DNA of 64,000 nucleotides from Zygotorulaspora mrakii (taxonomy: Eukaryota > Ascomycota > Saccharomycetes > Saccharomycetales > Saccharomycetaceae), in NCBI RefSeq assembly GCF_013402915.1, contig NC_050723.1, forward strand, positions 310,001-374,000. The letters are read 5' to 3'. The first letter of the stretch is position 1. Each line of letters begins with the position of its first letter. This document shows positions 1-9,245 of the stretch, in pieces. The position numbers were made by a program, and so were the translations under genes. The notes under the pieces are model-generated. The model made no database searches. It was not told where the DNA came from and saw only the letters and a list, made by a program, of their open reading frames with translations.

Positions 1-171
1 TTTGTTTTTCGTAAGTGCGACGTCGTTATTTGCGAATATTTGAATATCTCAAATCGAACCACAGGAAGTATTCATCATTGCAACAAATTTCATTCTTTGC
101 ATTTTTTGATTCAATGGAAGAGCGCCAGCTATTACTTTTCTGTCACATTCAACTGATGCTACTTGACCTAA

Positions 172-2220
172 ATGAATGGAAATACTAGGAAACTTACGTT
201 GGAAGAACGGCTCTCTCTAGCAGCTAAAAAGGGTAAAAAAAAACCAAAAAAGATAGGTTCGTCACCAGCTTCTCAATCGCCACCGCCAGATAATGTTTCA
301 GGCTCCAAACTGGAAACTTCAGAAACGATTAAAGGTGTCAATTCGGCAGAAAATGCAATATTATCGATACTGACAGACAGTGAGGACAAAACACAATTAG
401 TCACTACTCAATCCTCTACTGAAAGGCCTGGTAGTAAAGAGGAGCCTTTAGTACATGAAAATGTTGATAGGCGAGTTTGCTCATCACCTATGGAAGAACC
501 TTGGTCGCAATGGCTTTCGGGAGATCAAATGAGTCTGAACGCCGAAGAGCTCTTGAAAACTCTGCGACCACATGTAGAGGAGCTAGTTAATGAAAACGAG
601 CGGCTCAGAGAGCAAGCAGCTTCGAGTAAAAGCGCAAATACAGAAAGTAGCCTTGTCAAGCTTATCAAGGAAAAAGATGGTATAATAGATCGATTACGGC
701 AAGAAGGCGACCAATTATCGAAGACAGAACTACGACAATCTAATATAATAAAAAATTCAAGAAAGAGGATAGTTGAGCTTGAAAATAACTTGGGTACTCT
801 TGAAGACGATCTTTCTAAGAAAATTGAACTCTATGAAAAGCTGTACTCCTCACATACAGACAGTCTGAATGAATTGAAAGGCTCAGAGGCTGCAGTAATT
901 GAACTTATAAAAGATCGTGAAAAGCTCTACAGTGTTGAATCCATCCTTATCGAGAAAGATGCTAGAATAAAATCCTTGGAAAAGGCTCTTGAGACCAAAG
1001 AAAAGGACTTATCTGAAGCAGTCACTTCACATCAGAAGGAAAGTGAACTCCTGAAACGGACCACTGAAGAGCAAGTCATGATTCTGGAAGCAAGCTTGGA
1101 GCAACTTAGAATTGAATCAGAAAAATCATCAGAGAATGAGCTCTCAGCGAATTTTAACAGTACTTCAAACTTGCAAGAGCGCTACAATAGACTTTTTGAG
1201 GATTTCAAATCTAGTAAGGCGAACTCACAGGCCATCGAAGATGCCCTGAACAGCAAAGTCTCTGGTTTAGAGTCGCAGATTGAAGATATGACGCTCACTT
1301 ATGATCGATACAGTCTACAAATAGACGATAATATAAAAAAAAATTCTGAACTCGAACTGAAACTTCACAAATCCGAACAGATGCATCAAGACGACATGAA
1401 TAAAATCAATGAATTGCAAAGTACAATCGTCTCTCTCGAGGCATCGATTCGAAATTTGAATGATGATTACAGTCATTTGCAGCACAAATATGATATTCAA
1501 AAGGATCAGCTAGAACACAACATTGACCAGCAAAAGACGAAAAATGGCCTGCAAATTATTCTTCCTGAATCACATCAAACTAAGGATTTCGAGTCGGATG
1601 CTGCCAAACTGGATGACAACTGGATTATAACACAAAATTCTTCTCTAGAAGTCATGGAAACTCCAAAAATCTTAAAAGAACCATTTTTGACCAAAGATGA
1701 TAATAGCTTATTATCACAAGTCGAAAAATACGACAAATACGATATGTCTATGGAGTTAGATGATATGCCCGATGAAGCATCTGATTTAGGATCGTTAAAC
1801 AGGGAAACGTCTTTCAGGAATAGCAGCTCTAGAAATCTGAATAGATACAGCTCTGAGCTAGGCTCCTCAGCTAGGATGAACGCTCAGGTAGTCAGTAAAC
1901 TTGGAGCTGAGATTAGAAAATTTGAAGTTGAGTTATCATCGCTTCAGAATTTATGTGATAAAACGCAGAAAGAGAGGAACGAAGCGAATGATGAAATAAT
2001 AAGGTTATTGGAAGAAAATGAAAAAGTAAATCACTTAATAACCGAAAACTTGAATCTGTCAAGGCAGGTGGAAGAGCTTGGCGCAAAACTGGACGCATCC
2101 TTGCAGTTGTTAGGCGAAAAGACAGAGCTAGCCGAAGAGCTTGAGAATGACGTTGCAGACCTTAAAGATATGATGAGGCAACAAATACAGGATATGATTA
2201 AACTTCAGGAAAAAAGGTAG
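172..2220 (+). CDS. SGM1: Sgm1-like TMF-family Golgi coiled-coil protein
   Basis: The product is 682 residues, close to S. cerevisiae Sgm1 (about 707). It begins with a basic N-terminus (LTLEERLSLAAKKGKKK, residues 8-24), followed by a low-complexity stretch. Heptad-rich coiled coil runs from about residue 130 to 450. A C-terminal TMF/TATA-binding-type domain starts near residue 572 (SKLGAEIRKFEVELSSLQ) and continues to the end. In the family this C-terminal part binds the Rab6-type GTPase Ypt6, placing the protein on the Golgi as a tether. The first ATG of the frame is used. The gene converges on UTP9 across about 200 bp. Synteny (SGM1 = YJR134C next to NMD5 = YJR132W) supports the name. The role is inferred from the family. 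Confidence 0.85.
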   Translation: MNGNTRKLTLEERLSLAAKKGKKKPKKIGSSPASQSPPPDNVSGSKLETSETIKGVNSAENAILSILTDSEDKTQLVTTQSSTERPGSKEEPLVHENVDRRVCSSPMEEPWSQWLSGDQMSLNAEELLKTLRPHVEELVNENERLREQAASSKSANTESSLVKLIKEKDGIIDRLRQEGDQLSKTELRQSNIIKNSRKRIVELENNLGTLEDDLSKKIELYEKLYSSHTDSLNELKGSEAAVIELIKDREKLYSVESILIEKDARIKSLEKALETKEKDLSEAVTSHQKESELLKRTTEEQVMILEASLEQLRIESEKSSENELSANFNSTSNLQERYNRLFEDFKSSKANSQAIEDALNSKVSGLESQIEDMTLTYDRYSLQIDDNIKKNSELELKLHKSEQMHQDDMNKINELQSTIVSLEASIRNLNDDYSHLQHKYDIQKDQLEHNIDQQKTKNGLQIILPESHQTKDFESDAAKLDDNWIITQNSSLEVMETPKILKEPFLTKDDNSLLSQVEKYDKYDMSMELDDMPDEASDLGSLNRETSFRNSSSRNLNRYSSELGSSARMNAQVVSKLGAEIRKFEVELSSLQNLCDKTQKERNEANDEIIRLLEENEKVNHLITENLNLSRQVEELGAKLDASLQLLGEKTELAEELENDVADLKDMMRQQIQDMIKLQEKR

Positions 2221-2418
2221 CTGTTTAATTCTTTTTCATTACCTAAAAATTGAGCTAAGGCAAATTATCACTCGAGATATGTAAATTAAATAATTACTTG
2301 TCATTGCAGAATAATTGTGTAGTGCAAATGCTACAAATTATATCTATCTATATGGCTTAATATACACAAATTGTATCCATCGACCTTTTATTTATTGTCC
2401 AAATGATATTGAGTGTAG

Positions 2419-4152
2419 TCAAATCGAATCCCTATGTTCAGAGGCATCAACAAAAGTATCTCCCTCTCCATTAGCGTAGGATATTGAGTCCTCGGCATCG
2501 TCATTATCTCCTGTATCTCCTTGGGCTTCCCCGTATTCTATGTTTTCCGCATCCACCTCGTCCTCAACAAAATTCAGTTTGGCAAACTCGACTCTCATTT
2601 GCTCTTGCTTTTTTAACAATTCAAGTCTCCCTTGAATTCCCAGTAAAGTAGGTAGAGTTTCAGTTGACGACCTCAGGCCTATTTTTATAAGTTTTAATTG
2701 TTTGCGAAAATCTTTTGTCAGAAAAGAATCTCCTTTCAATGTGATTAACCACTTAAACCATATGAAAATTGAATTTGACTTAGCCCACAAATTTTCTTGT
2801 AATTTCATAATAGCAGCTTCAAGAAGCCTTTTTGTAGCTACGACTGTCTGTAGTTGTATCAAAATAAAAGATTTGATTCTTTGTTCTGACCATGTATCCA
2901 ATTGCATTATGCTTGTAATTTGTTCAATATCATCTCCCGAATCTAAAGTGCTTATTAATGATTGAGTAAGCTCGTCCTGTTCCGCCTTTGAAACCTTTTT
3001 CGGAGAAACTGTATTATCCTCTTCGTCACCATCAATAGAATTTTTTCTTGTGATTCTGTCTGTTTCTGACAAGGCTGTGTTTCCCTCTATATCTTCATTC
3101 AACACTATTTTGTCAGACGCTATTATCTCTTGAAATGGCACAGTTTTGAATTTTGGTTCATTGACGTCCAGCCAAGCAATCATGATCGAATTCTCGATAC
3201 TAGTGCACTCAATAATTTCGGACTCCATTACTGTTATTTTGCATATGCAGCCCTCTTTGTTTAATGAAAACACACTTAGCTCCCCAACACTATTAAGGAT
3301 TAAGATGAACTCATCGACAATCTTCATCTTTGAGACATCCTCTTGCCATTTTCTAACTACATTGCCCGAAGGGAAGTCATAAATTAAAATTTGGCTGGTG
3401 GTGGCAATAATGATATTTTTTCCATCTTTGCTGAATTCTGACGCAATGCTCGCATTTACATTATACTTTGCCAAAATCAATGATTTTTTCTTGTTGGGAT
3501 CGATCAAGTAGAAATGAGCTTCGCAACTTACACCGAGTAAGCTGTTCGATCCTTTCGTTAGCACTTGAAAGTTCACCACCGCTTCGTCATTGAAACCCTC
3601 CAAGTTCACAAGGTGAAGAGATTTCGAAGCTTTACTTTGATTATATTGAAATTTTTTTATGATCTTACCGCTATCGAGAATCCACACATGAGAACCTACA
3701 GTATCGGCATAACTCAGCTCTTGCTTCAATTGGATGATATTCACTATTTGTTTACCACCTGACGAGAAAACTACAACTTTACCACTGGAGAAAACATTGA
3801 CGTAAAAGTTCTCGGTATAGGTTCCTTCTTCGGTAATGTTATTCTTTTCGTCGTCACGTTTCCTTTTGGTCTTCTTGCCTGACTCTTTAGACGAAAGGTT
3901 GCACCAGCCTGAAAATATAACCTCAGAAGCTTTCAATTCATTACTTTCGTAATCAATATGGCTCACCAAAGAGCTATTGACGCTATAATCGTTGGCAGCA
4001 TCCAATGGATATATATCGACTGCATTTTTCTGTGCAAAATTAGTTTGAAATGCAAAATTGTGAACATCCTGAGAAAACCCTGCAACAATCGCCGAGGATG
4101 AAGTCATATTGAACTTTGTTGAGCTATGTCCCAGTAATGTAAATTCATTCAT
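2419..4152 (-). CDS. UTP9: Utp9-like subunit of the t-UTP/UtpA small-subunit processome complex
   Basis: The protein is 577 residues, against about 575 for S. cerevisiae Utp9. The first two thirds look like WD40-type beta-propeller sequence. A basic nuclear-localisation-like patch (KKTKRKR) lies at residues 93-99. The C-terminal helical part, about 395-520, fits the Utp12-type domain shared by UtpA subunits. The extreme C-terminus is acidic. In the family this subunit acts in the nucleolus in pre-18S rRNA transcription and processing. A PAC element and an RRPE element lie 60-80 bp upstream of the start, the classic promoter pair of ribosome-biogenesis genes. Two in-frame ATGs occur at the 5' end (MNEF, the second at codon 0 of MNEF after one rereading is not separable by eye); I used the longer. 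Confidence 0.88.
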   Translation of the reverse strand: MNEFTLLGHSSTKFNMTSSSAIVAGFSQDVHNFAFQTNFAQKNAVDIYPLDAANDYSVNSSLVSHIDYESNELKASEVIFSGWCNLSSKESGKKTKRKRDDEKNNITEEGTYTENFYVNVFSSGKVVVFSSGGKQIVNIIQLKQELSYADTVGSHVWILDSGKIIKKFQYNQSKASKSLHLVNLEGFNDEAVVNFQVLTKGSNSLLGVSCEAHFYLIDPNKKKSLILAKYNVNASIASEFSKDGKNIIIATTSQILIYDFPSGNVVRKWQEDVSKMKIVDEFILILNSVGELSVFSLNKEGCICKITVMESEIIECTSIENSIMIAWLDVNEPKFKTVPFQEIIASDKIVLNEDIEGNTALSETDRITRKNSIDGDEEDNTVSPKKVSKAEQDELTQSLISTLDSGDDIEQITSIMQLDTWSEQRIKSFILIQLQTVVATKRLLEAAIMKLQENLWAKSNSIFIWFKWLITLKGDSFLTKDFRKQLKLIKIGLRSSTETLPTLLGIQGRLELLKKQEQMRVEFAKLNFVEDEVDAENIEYGEAQGDTGDNDDAEDSISYANGEGDTFVDASEHRDSI

Positions 4153-4212
4153 GAGCCCGTTTTAATTCTGTACAGGTTATTATTTTTTTCAATTATATCA
4201 ATGCGATGCCAT

Positions 4213-4233
4213 GCGATGAGCTTGGAAAATTTT
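4213..4233. promoter_or_regulatory. PAC and RRPE elements upstream of UTP9
   Basis: GCGATGAGCT at 4213-4222 matches the PAC consensus, and GAAAATTTT at 4225-4233 matches the RRPE core. Both sit 61-81 bp upstream of the UTP9 start codon. A weaker PAC-like GCGATG copy lies just before them at 4203. In yeasts PAC is read by Dot6/Tod6 and RRPE by Stb3, and the pair marks the ribosome-biogenesis regulon. The match is seen directly; binding is inferred. Confidence 0.75.
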
Positions 4234-4418
4234 GTAGTAAATCTTAAAGCGTCATATTTGACGGAATAGTAGAAGTAGTATAAAAACTATGTAGGTGTCG
4301 ATCTTATTTGTAGTCTGAGCTTTCGATATCCAAGTTTAACATAAGGCAAGTCGAACTTCCAACTACTATATGCTTATATGCCTATATGCCTTTCACAATG
4401 TTTCGGGGTCATTATATT

Positions 4419-7400
4419 TTACAAATTCATTAGGTGGTTGAGTGCATTTTGATCTTCCGCTGACATTGTCTGCAAAAATGCAGCATACCTGTTTGGATCG
4501 GTATTTTGCAAGCCTGCCATCGAGCTTTTGAACACGTCATAGATACTTATATTCTCTAGAACTGATCCTGATAGTGGATCTTCCTCCAGGTCGTCGAAAT
4601 CCTCCTCATCATTGAACTCATTTGCTGAGATGAATTTGATAGAGTCGGGATCATTTGCGAAAGCTTTCAAGTGATCTTCCAAAGCATTTTCCAAAGCATC
4701 TTCACCTTTTTCTTCAAATTCAATCTCGTCACCATGATTATTATAATAATCTGTTGCATCATTATCAAGGGAGAATTCCCTTCTTTTGTCTTGAAGTCCT
4801 TTTAATGCTGCAGGAAATCTTGAAAGAAGTTCAATAATTAGACAGCCCATTTTTTGGGACACTGGTTGTAGAGATAGTGCGGCTAGATGATCCGGTGTCA
4901 GTTGACATAATATGCTCAATAGAGCAAGCGTTGAGAGTTTAATGTCATACACTCTTTTAAAATTGGGAACATAGAATGTGAGCCATATTTCGAAAAAAAA
5001 TTCCAAGATGTTGTGATGCTTTAAAAATTGAAGTGTGACAGTGGGTGAAGTAACCAAACTTGAAATAACTACGTTAAATGCTGTAACACCAAAAATAATG
5101 TTTTTCTTGAGGCCATCTTTTTCGACTACGATGGCTCTCGCGACATCTTCTAAAAACCTTTGCCTGTATGAGGATGGCATATCGCCCTCTAAACATAGTA
5201 TGATTTTTTGGGATAAATCAAAAACAACGCTTAACTCATCCAGAGTGCTGTCTTCAGATATTGAGGCTTTCTTGTAAATTTCAAATAAAATTTTTGAGTA
5301 AAAATCATTTTGTTTCAATTCTTTCTTAGCATAAATTGTGTAATTGTTGATAGCTAACATGAAGTCTTCTAAGTAAAACGAGACCATACTATCCTCTTTA
5401 CTATTTGCCTCTCCTATTAACTCTAATATTTTCCATGAGATTGGGCTTATCTCTCTTAAAAGGAAGGTAGAATTTTCAACGAACTCACAGCATTCACGAT
5501 AAAAATCTTCTACATCATTTTTCAGAATAAATTCTGCTGCAGGATAAAATGATTGCTCCAAGTTTTTCACCACATTCTGTGAATTTTCAAATGAAAGCAA
5601 TATTGAACATGTAGTTGAAAGAATACCTAAAGCCGCCATTTGCTTTTCGCTTTCATCAGGTAGATCGCTGTCATTCAATAAATCATCAGGCTGAAAATTA
5701 GATGCATCGTGCAGCTCTACTGCTAGTTTCAGGAATTGTTGAACTAATGTATTCATCAATTCCACACCAAAGGGATGCAATTGTTGAGCAAAATTTTCCA
5801 CAAAATCCTGCATAACACCCGATATTGTATCAGACTCGAAATCATTTGAAAGTTGCAACAATAGTTGCATGGTAGGTACTACAACTTCGGAAAGGCCTTT
5901 TTCAAAAGTTTCATTATTTATGAAGGCTTGTAACGCTAATGCCGCGAGTAACTGGACTGGAAGGCACTTATCACTATCATTCAAATTTCTCATTATTCCA
6001 TTAAAAAGAGTCTCTACATTTGAGGGATGCAATTCAAGGAACCCAACCTTCGAAGATATTTCGCAAACGCGACTTCTTAAAAAACCGTATGGGGAATCAA
6101 AGAAAGGAAAGACATAACTAACTAGAAATCTTTCAATTTCATTTTTGTAAGTAGACTGTTCGTCAGTTAACCGATCTATGATGCAGGAAAATATTCTAAA
6201 CGAGGATTCCACCCGAAGTGCATTTTGCAATGGAATATTTCTAAAGTCGCCAACATTATTTTGCAAAGTTTGAATGGTAAATTCCAGAGTTGGTTGCAGG
6301 GTTGTCCCTTCTCTTTTGGAGACCGCTGTTGCTAATAATGAAGCTGCCGCAAGATCAGGTGCATAGCTATCGTTCCATAAATCAGAATATCTGTGAATGT
6401 ACTCCTGTGGATCGTTTTCAAAAGTCTCAAGAGCAGCTTCGCTTGGCATAAGTAGTGGAAAGATAACGTGTTCTAGAATTGTACCATAATGGGATTTTAT
6501 GTTACCCCAAGTACTTTTCTGAATAATAGCTTGTTCAATGAAACTTAGAACGTAAAAGATGGACGCATCACTGAGCCACAACTTTTTATTACCCCATTGT
6601 TCAATCTGTTGAAATAAAAGTTGTAAATACTCTCCAAAAAATTGAGTCAGAAACAGCGATTTGAATTCATCATAATTAAACCTTTTTGTTAAGGACTCAG
6701 ACGCATATCTTTGAAAAAGTCTGAATACAATAGCATATGACCATTTTTTGCATTTGACCCATGAATAGTTATTCTGCAATTCGTCATCACAACTATTAAT
6801 GACATCATTTGGTAGTGGTAACTGGATTATAGAAACAAAAAAATTTGCCCAATTAATGAACATGTCTTCTCTTTGCAGCACAAAAGGTAAATCATGATAT
6901 ATGACAAATTTGTACATTTTCAAAATCAATTTAACCATTTCGCCGAGTTTAACGTTTCCAATATTCTTACCATCTTGAATCAAATGTTCCTGGGCGTACT
7001 GCAGTAAACCAGGGAAGGAATCCAATATTAAAATCTCCAGGCTCTGCCTTGCGTCATTTTCTTTCCATCTGTAAGTCCTGAATATCTCAGAAAGGCAAAT
7101 TAAGCCGACATACGCAGAGTCTATGTCACCCTCGTTCAACAGTGCCACTGATTCCGGCAGTAAAGTGTCCCATCTCTTGTGTGGATACTCTTCTCTAATG
7201 ATTGTATTGAGAGCAGATTTCAAAACCCTCGTACATCTTGCAGAGTTCTTTGAGCAAGAAATCATGGCCCTCATCAACATATCCTTGATAACAGGTTTTT
7301 CATCGTTATCCACCTCATAGTTGAGCAATTCATTTCTACTTATTTTAGCACCACTCCATCCATTAGTTATCTTATTTTTGAAATAAAGACATGCAGAAAG

Positions 7401-7565
7401 TTTTACATTCTCAGGAACATCCAAAGAGCTGATTATGTCCAAGCAAGCACCTAGAAATCCAGGTGTCCTGCTTATCTGTTTTAACTGCAACTCAGCATTA
7501 TTCCTCACAGTCGCATTATGATCTAAAGTACACGCAAAGCATTGCAAAAGTCCATTAACATCCAT
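4419..7565 (-). CDS. NMD5: Nmd5-like importin-beta family karyopherin
   Basis: The length, 1048 residues, equals that of S. cerevisiae Nmd5. Residues about 22-100 form the importin-beta N-terminal (Ran-binding) domain, with the typical AELQLKQI and ACLYFKNKI segments. The rest is alpha-helical HEAT-repeat-like sequence. An acidic loop (EEDFDDLEEDP) lies near the C-terminus. The family carries cargo such as TFIIS and the Hog1 kinase into the nucleus. The paralogue Sxm1 is the main alternative, but the neighbourhood (YJR131-134 genes) favours NMD5. No intron or frameshift is seen. Confidence 0.9.
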   Translation of the reverse strand: MDVNGLLQCFACTLDHNATVRNNAELQLKQISRTPGFLGACLDIISSLDVPENVKLSACLYFKNKITNGWSGAKISRNELLNYEVDNDEKPVIKDMLMRAMISCSKNSARCTRVLKSALNTIIREEYPHKRWDTLLPESVALLNEGDIDSAYVGLICLSEIFRTYRWKENDARQSLEILILDSFPGLLQYAQEHLIQDGKNIGNVKLGEMVKLILKMYKFVIYHDLPFVLQREDMFINWANFFVSIIQLPLPNDVINSCDDELQNNYSWVKCKKWSYAIVFRLFQRYASESLTKRFNYDEFKSLFLTQFFGEYLQLLFQQIEQWGNKKLWLSDASIFYVLSFIEQAIIQKSTWGNIKSHYGTILEHVIFPLLMPSEAALETFENDPQEYIHRYSDLWNDSYAPDLAAASLLATAVSKREGTTLQPTLEFTIQTLQNNVGDFRNIPLQNALRVESSFRIFSCIIDRLTDEQSTYKNEIERFLVSYVFPFFDSPYGFLRSRVCEISSKVGFLELHPSNVETLFNGIMRNLNDSDKCLPVQLLAALALQAFINNETFEKGLSEVVVPTMQLLLQLSNDFESDTISGVMQDFVENFAQQLHPFGVELMNTLVQQFLKLAVELHDASNFQPDDLLNDSDLPDESEKQMAALGILSTTCSILLSFENSQNVVKNLEQSFYPAAEFILKNDVEDFYRECCEFVENSTFLLREISPISWKILELIGEANSKEDSMVSFYLEDFMLAINNYTIYAKKELKQNDFYSKILFEIYKKASISEDSTLDELSVVFDLSQKIILCLEGDMPSSYRQRFLEDVARAIVVEKDGLKKNIIFGVTAFNVVISSLVTSPTVTLQFLKHHNILEFFFEIWLTFYVPNFKRVYDIKLSTLALLSILCQLTPDHLAALSLQPVSQKMGCLIIELLSRFPAALKGLQDKRREFSLDNDATDYYNNHGDEIEFEEKGEDALENALEDHLKAFANDPDSIKFISANEFNDEEDFDDLEEDPLSGSVLENISIYDVFKSSMAGLQNTDPNRYAAFLQTMSAEDQNALNHLMNL

Positions 7566-7730
7566 GACTATCCCGCAAGTAGTAGGTTACCAAACCGACA
7601 AGAAAAGCAATACCAAACACCCGGTAGCTAGATTTTCAGGAAATTGAAGGGTTCAACATGCGATGGTTCTTTGAAAGATACAAATTTTTAATCTGAGTTC
7701 TAAAATCATCGATAGTATTAGAGTGATCGT

Positions 7731-8783
7731 TTAATACGAAAATGGTTGGGAATAGGCCAATTCAGAGCTTAAGTGAGTAAAAGTCTTTGTGGGTGACATT
7801 TGTAATCTCAAATGACTGTTTGAGCTGTTCAGTACGCTGCTAGCCATTGGAGAACTTCGTGAGCTTGGGATGGAGTGCGAAGAGTTGCTGGATATCGGTC
7901 TTTTGTCAAACGGATTTATAGTAAAGGATTCGTCAAGACTGGAGACTTCTCTGTCTTCCAATAGGTGCTGTTGCTGATGATTCATGACGTGCAATGACTT
8001 TTTTTCTTGGATGCTCCTGAATTTGTTGCCTGATGATGGGAGCTGATCGGAAATAGATTGAGCTGACTGAGCTGACTCGTCATGGTTGTAATTGTCCGTA
8101 GCTGACTCTTCACGGTTAAAATTGTCTGTAGCTGGCTCGGCGACTTGCTTGTCACAAAATTCTAAACTAGGTTCATTTTCATATTCTTTAACTTCCTGTT
8201 CAATCTCTGAGGAGGAATCTTTTGTACTGTATGATATTGGAACGTATGTAAATAGAAACGGTTCCGATTTTGACTTGCCAAACTGCATCCAAGCTCTTTC
8301 AGCCGGATTATATTGAAAGTATGGAGAGTATGATGATGGACCTTTTCCGGAGGAAGGCCCCGGTAAATCAGGAATTCGCACCTCCTCAACTTCATCCGTT
8401 TGCGTAGAGTGTGTATTGGTGGAAAAAACACTTCTTCTTCCGTCAAAGAGGTAAACCGCCACTGGTCCCAAGACACAGAGCGCAATTGTTGCAATCCATA
8501 TTCGGGGGTCAATCATATCTAACTCCTCCAGAACAAAGTCAAGTACGAGAGGCCAGTCCAATTTCTGTTTTGTACCTGTATTTATAGTTGCGGTTACAGT
8601 TGTCACTATTTTCTTTGTCACCGTATGTGATTCTGCTGTCATTGTTGGATTCATATTGCCGTCTGATACATTTAAACGTAATGCTCCCAGGCTATAAAAA
8701 TTCATGGCTTCCTTGAGGCCTTTAAAGATTGCTACGGTTGCAGCAAGTCCAAACAACCCCTGAGAGACAGGCACTCTTGTCAT
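7731..8783 (-). CDS. NVJ1: Nvj1-like nucleus-vacuole junction protein
   Basis: The protein is 350 residues, against about 321 in S. cerevisiae. Its middle is poorly conserved, as expected of this family. It starts MTRVPVSQGLFGL with a hydrophobic N-terminal segment (residues about 8-28). A second, strong membrane segment lies near residues 94-112 (IWIATIALCVLGPVAVYLF). A conserved RAWMQFGKSKSEP block follows. It ends MSPTKTF...AYSQPFSY, the Vac8-binding tail that strongly resembles the Nvj1 C-terminus. Nvj1 sits in the outer nuclear membrane and binds vacuolar Vac8 to build nucleus-vacuole junctions, used in piecemeal nucleophagy. It is a fast-evolving, lineage-restricted gene, so its presence points to a close relative of Saccharomyces. 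Confidence 0.85.
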   Translation of the reverse strand: MTRVPVSQGLFGLAATVAIFKGLKEAMNFYSLGALRLNVSDGNMNPTMTAESHTVTKKIVTTVTATINTGTKQKLDWPLVLDFVLEELDMIDPRIWIATIALCVLGPVAVYLFDGRRSVFSTNTHSTQTDEVEEVRIPDLPGPSSGKGPSSYSPYFQYNPAERAWMQFGKSKSEPFLFTYVPISYSTKDSSSEIEQEVKEYENEPSLEFCDKQVAEPATDNFNREESATDNYNHDESAQSAQSISDQLPSSGNKFRSIQEKKSLHVMNHQQQHLLEDREVSSLDESFTINPFDKRPISSNSSHSIPSSRSSPMASSVLNSSNSHLRLQMSPTKTFTHLSSELAYSQPFSY

Positions 8784-9245
8784 TTAACACTTAGATATAA
8801 CGCCACACAATCACTCCCTCACAGACACGCCCATAGATATGAAGAGTAGAAGAAGATATCGGAATCTTACTATGACTACAAACAAAGGTTATTTTCAGTT
8901 CTTTGGATACCTCGCGCACCCCTGCGCTAATGACTTAGAGATGAAAAAACGCAACAATTTGATGTATGATATGTACAGGATATATAGAAAACTAACGTTA
9001 CCAGGTAACTTGGTGGGCACTTGAAATGCAGTTGAGTGCAGGGTGTAGGTAGCAATGACAGAGCAAATCTTAGGACACTGAGCAGTTTTACAAAACTTAT
9101 ACGTAAAAATGAAAGAACTTAATTATGGGAAATACCTTCTCATAGCTCTTGGGCTCCCATTAGGATAAGTTGAAAGCAGTCCAGCTTTTTAACATTTACA
9201 AGACACACACGCCAAATCTCGAATGAGATTTGAGGTTTAAGGCAA
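8784..9245. other. Intergenic region upstream of NVJ1
   Basis: This stretch lies upstream of NVJ1 and downstream of MDM31, which is on the same strand. It holds AT-rich TATA-like sequence around 8980-8990 but no convincing gene. A 61-codon frame at 8839-9024 has no recognisable product. Confidence 0.5.
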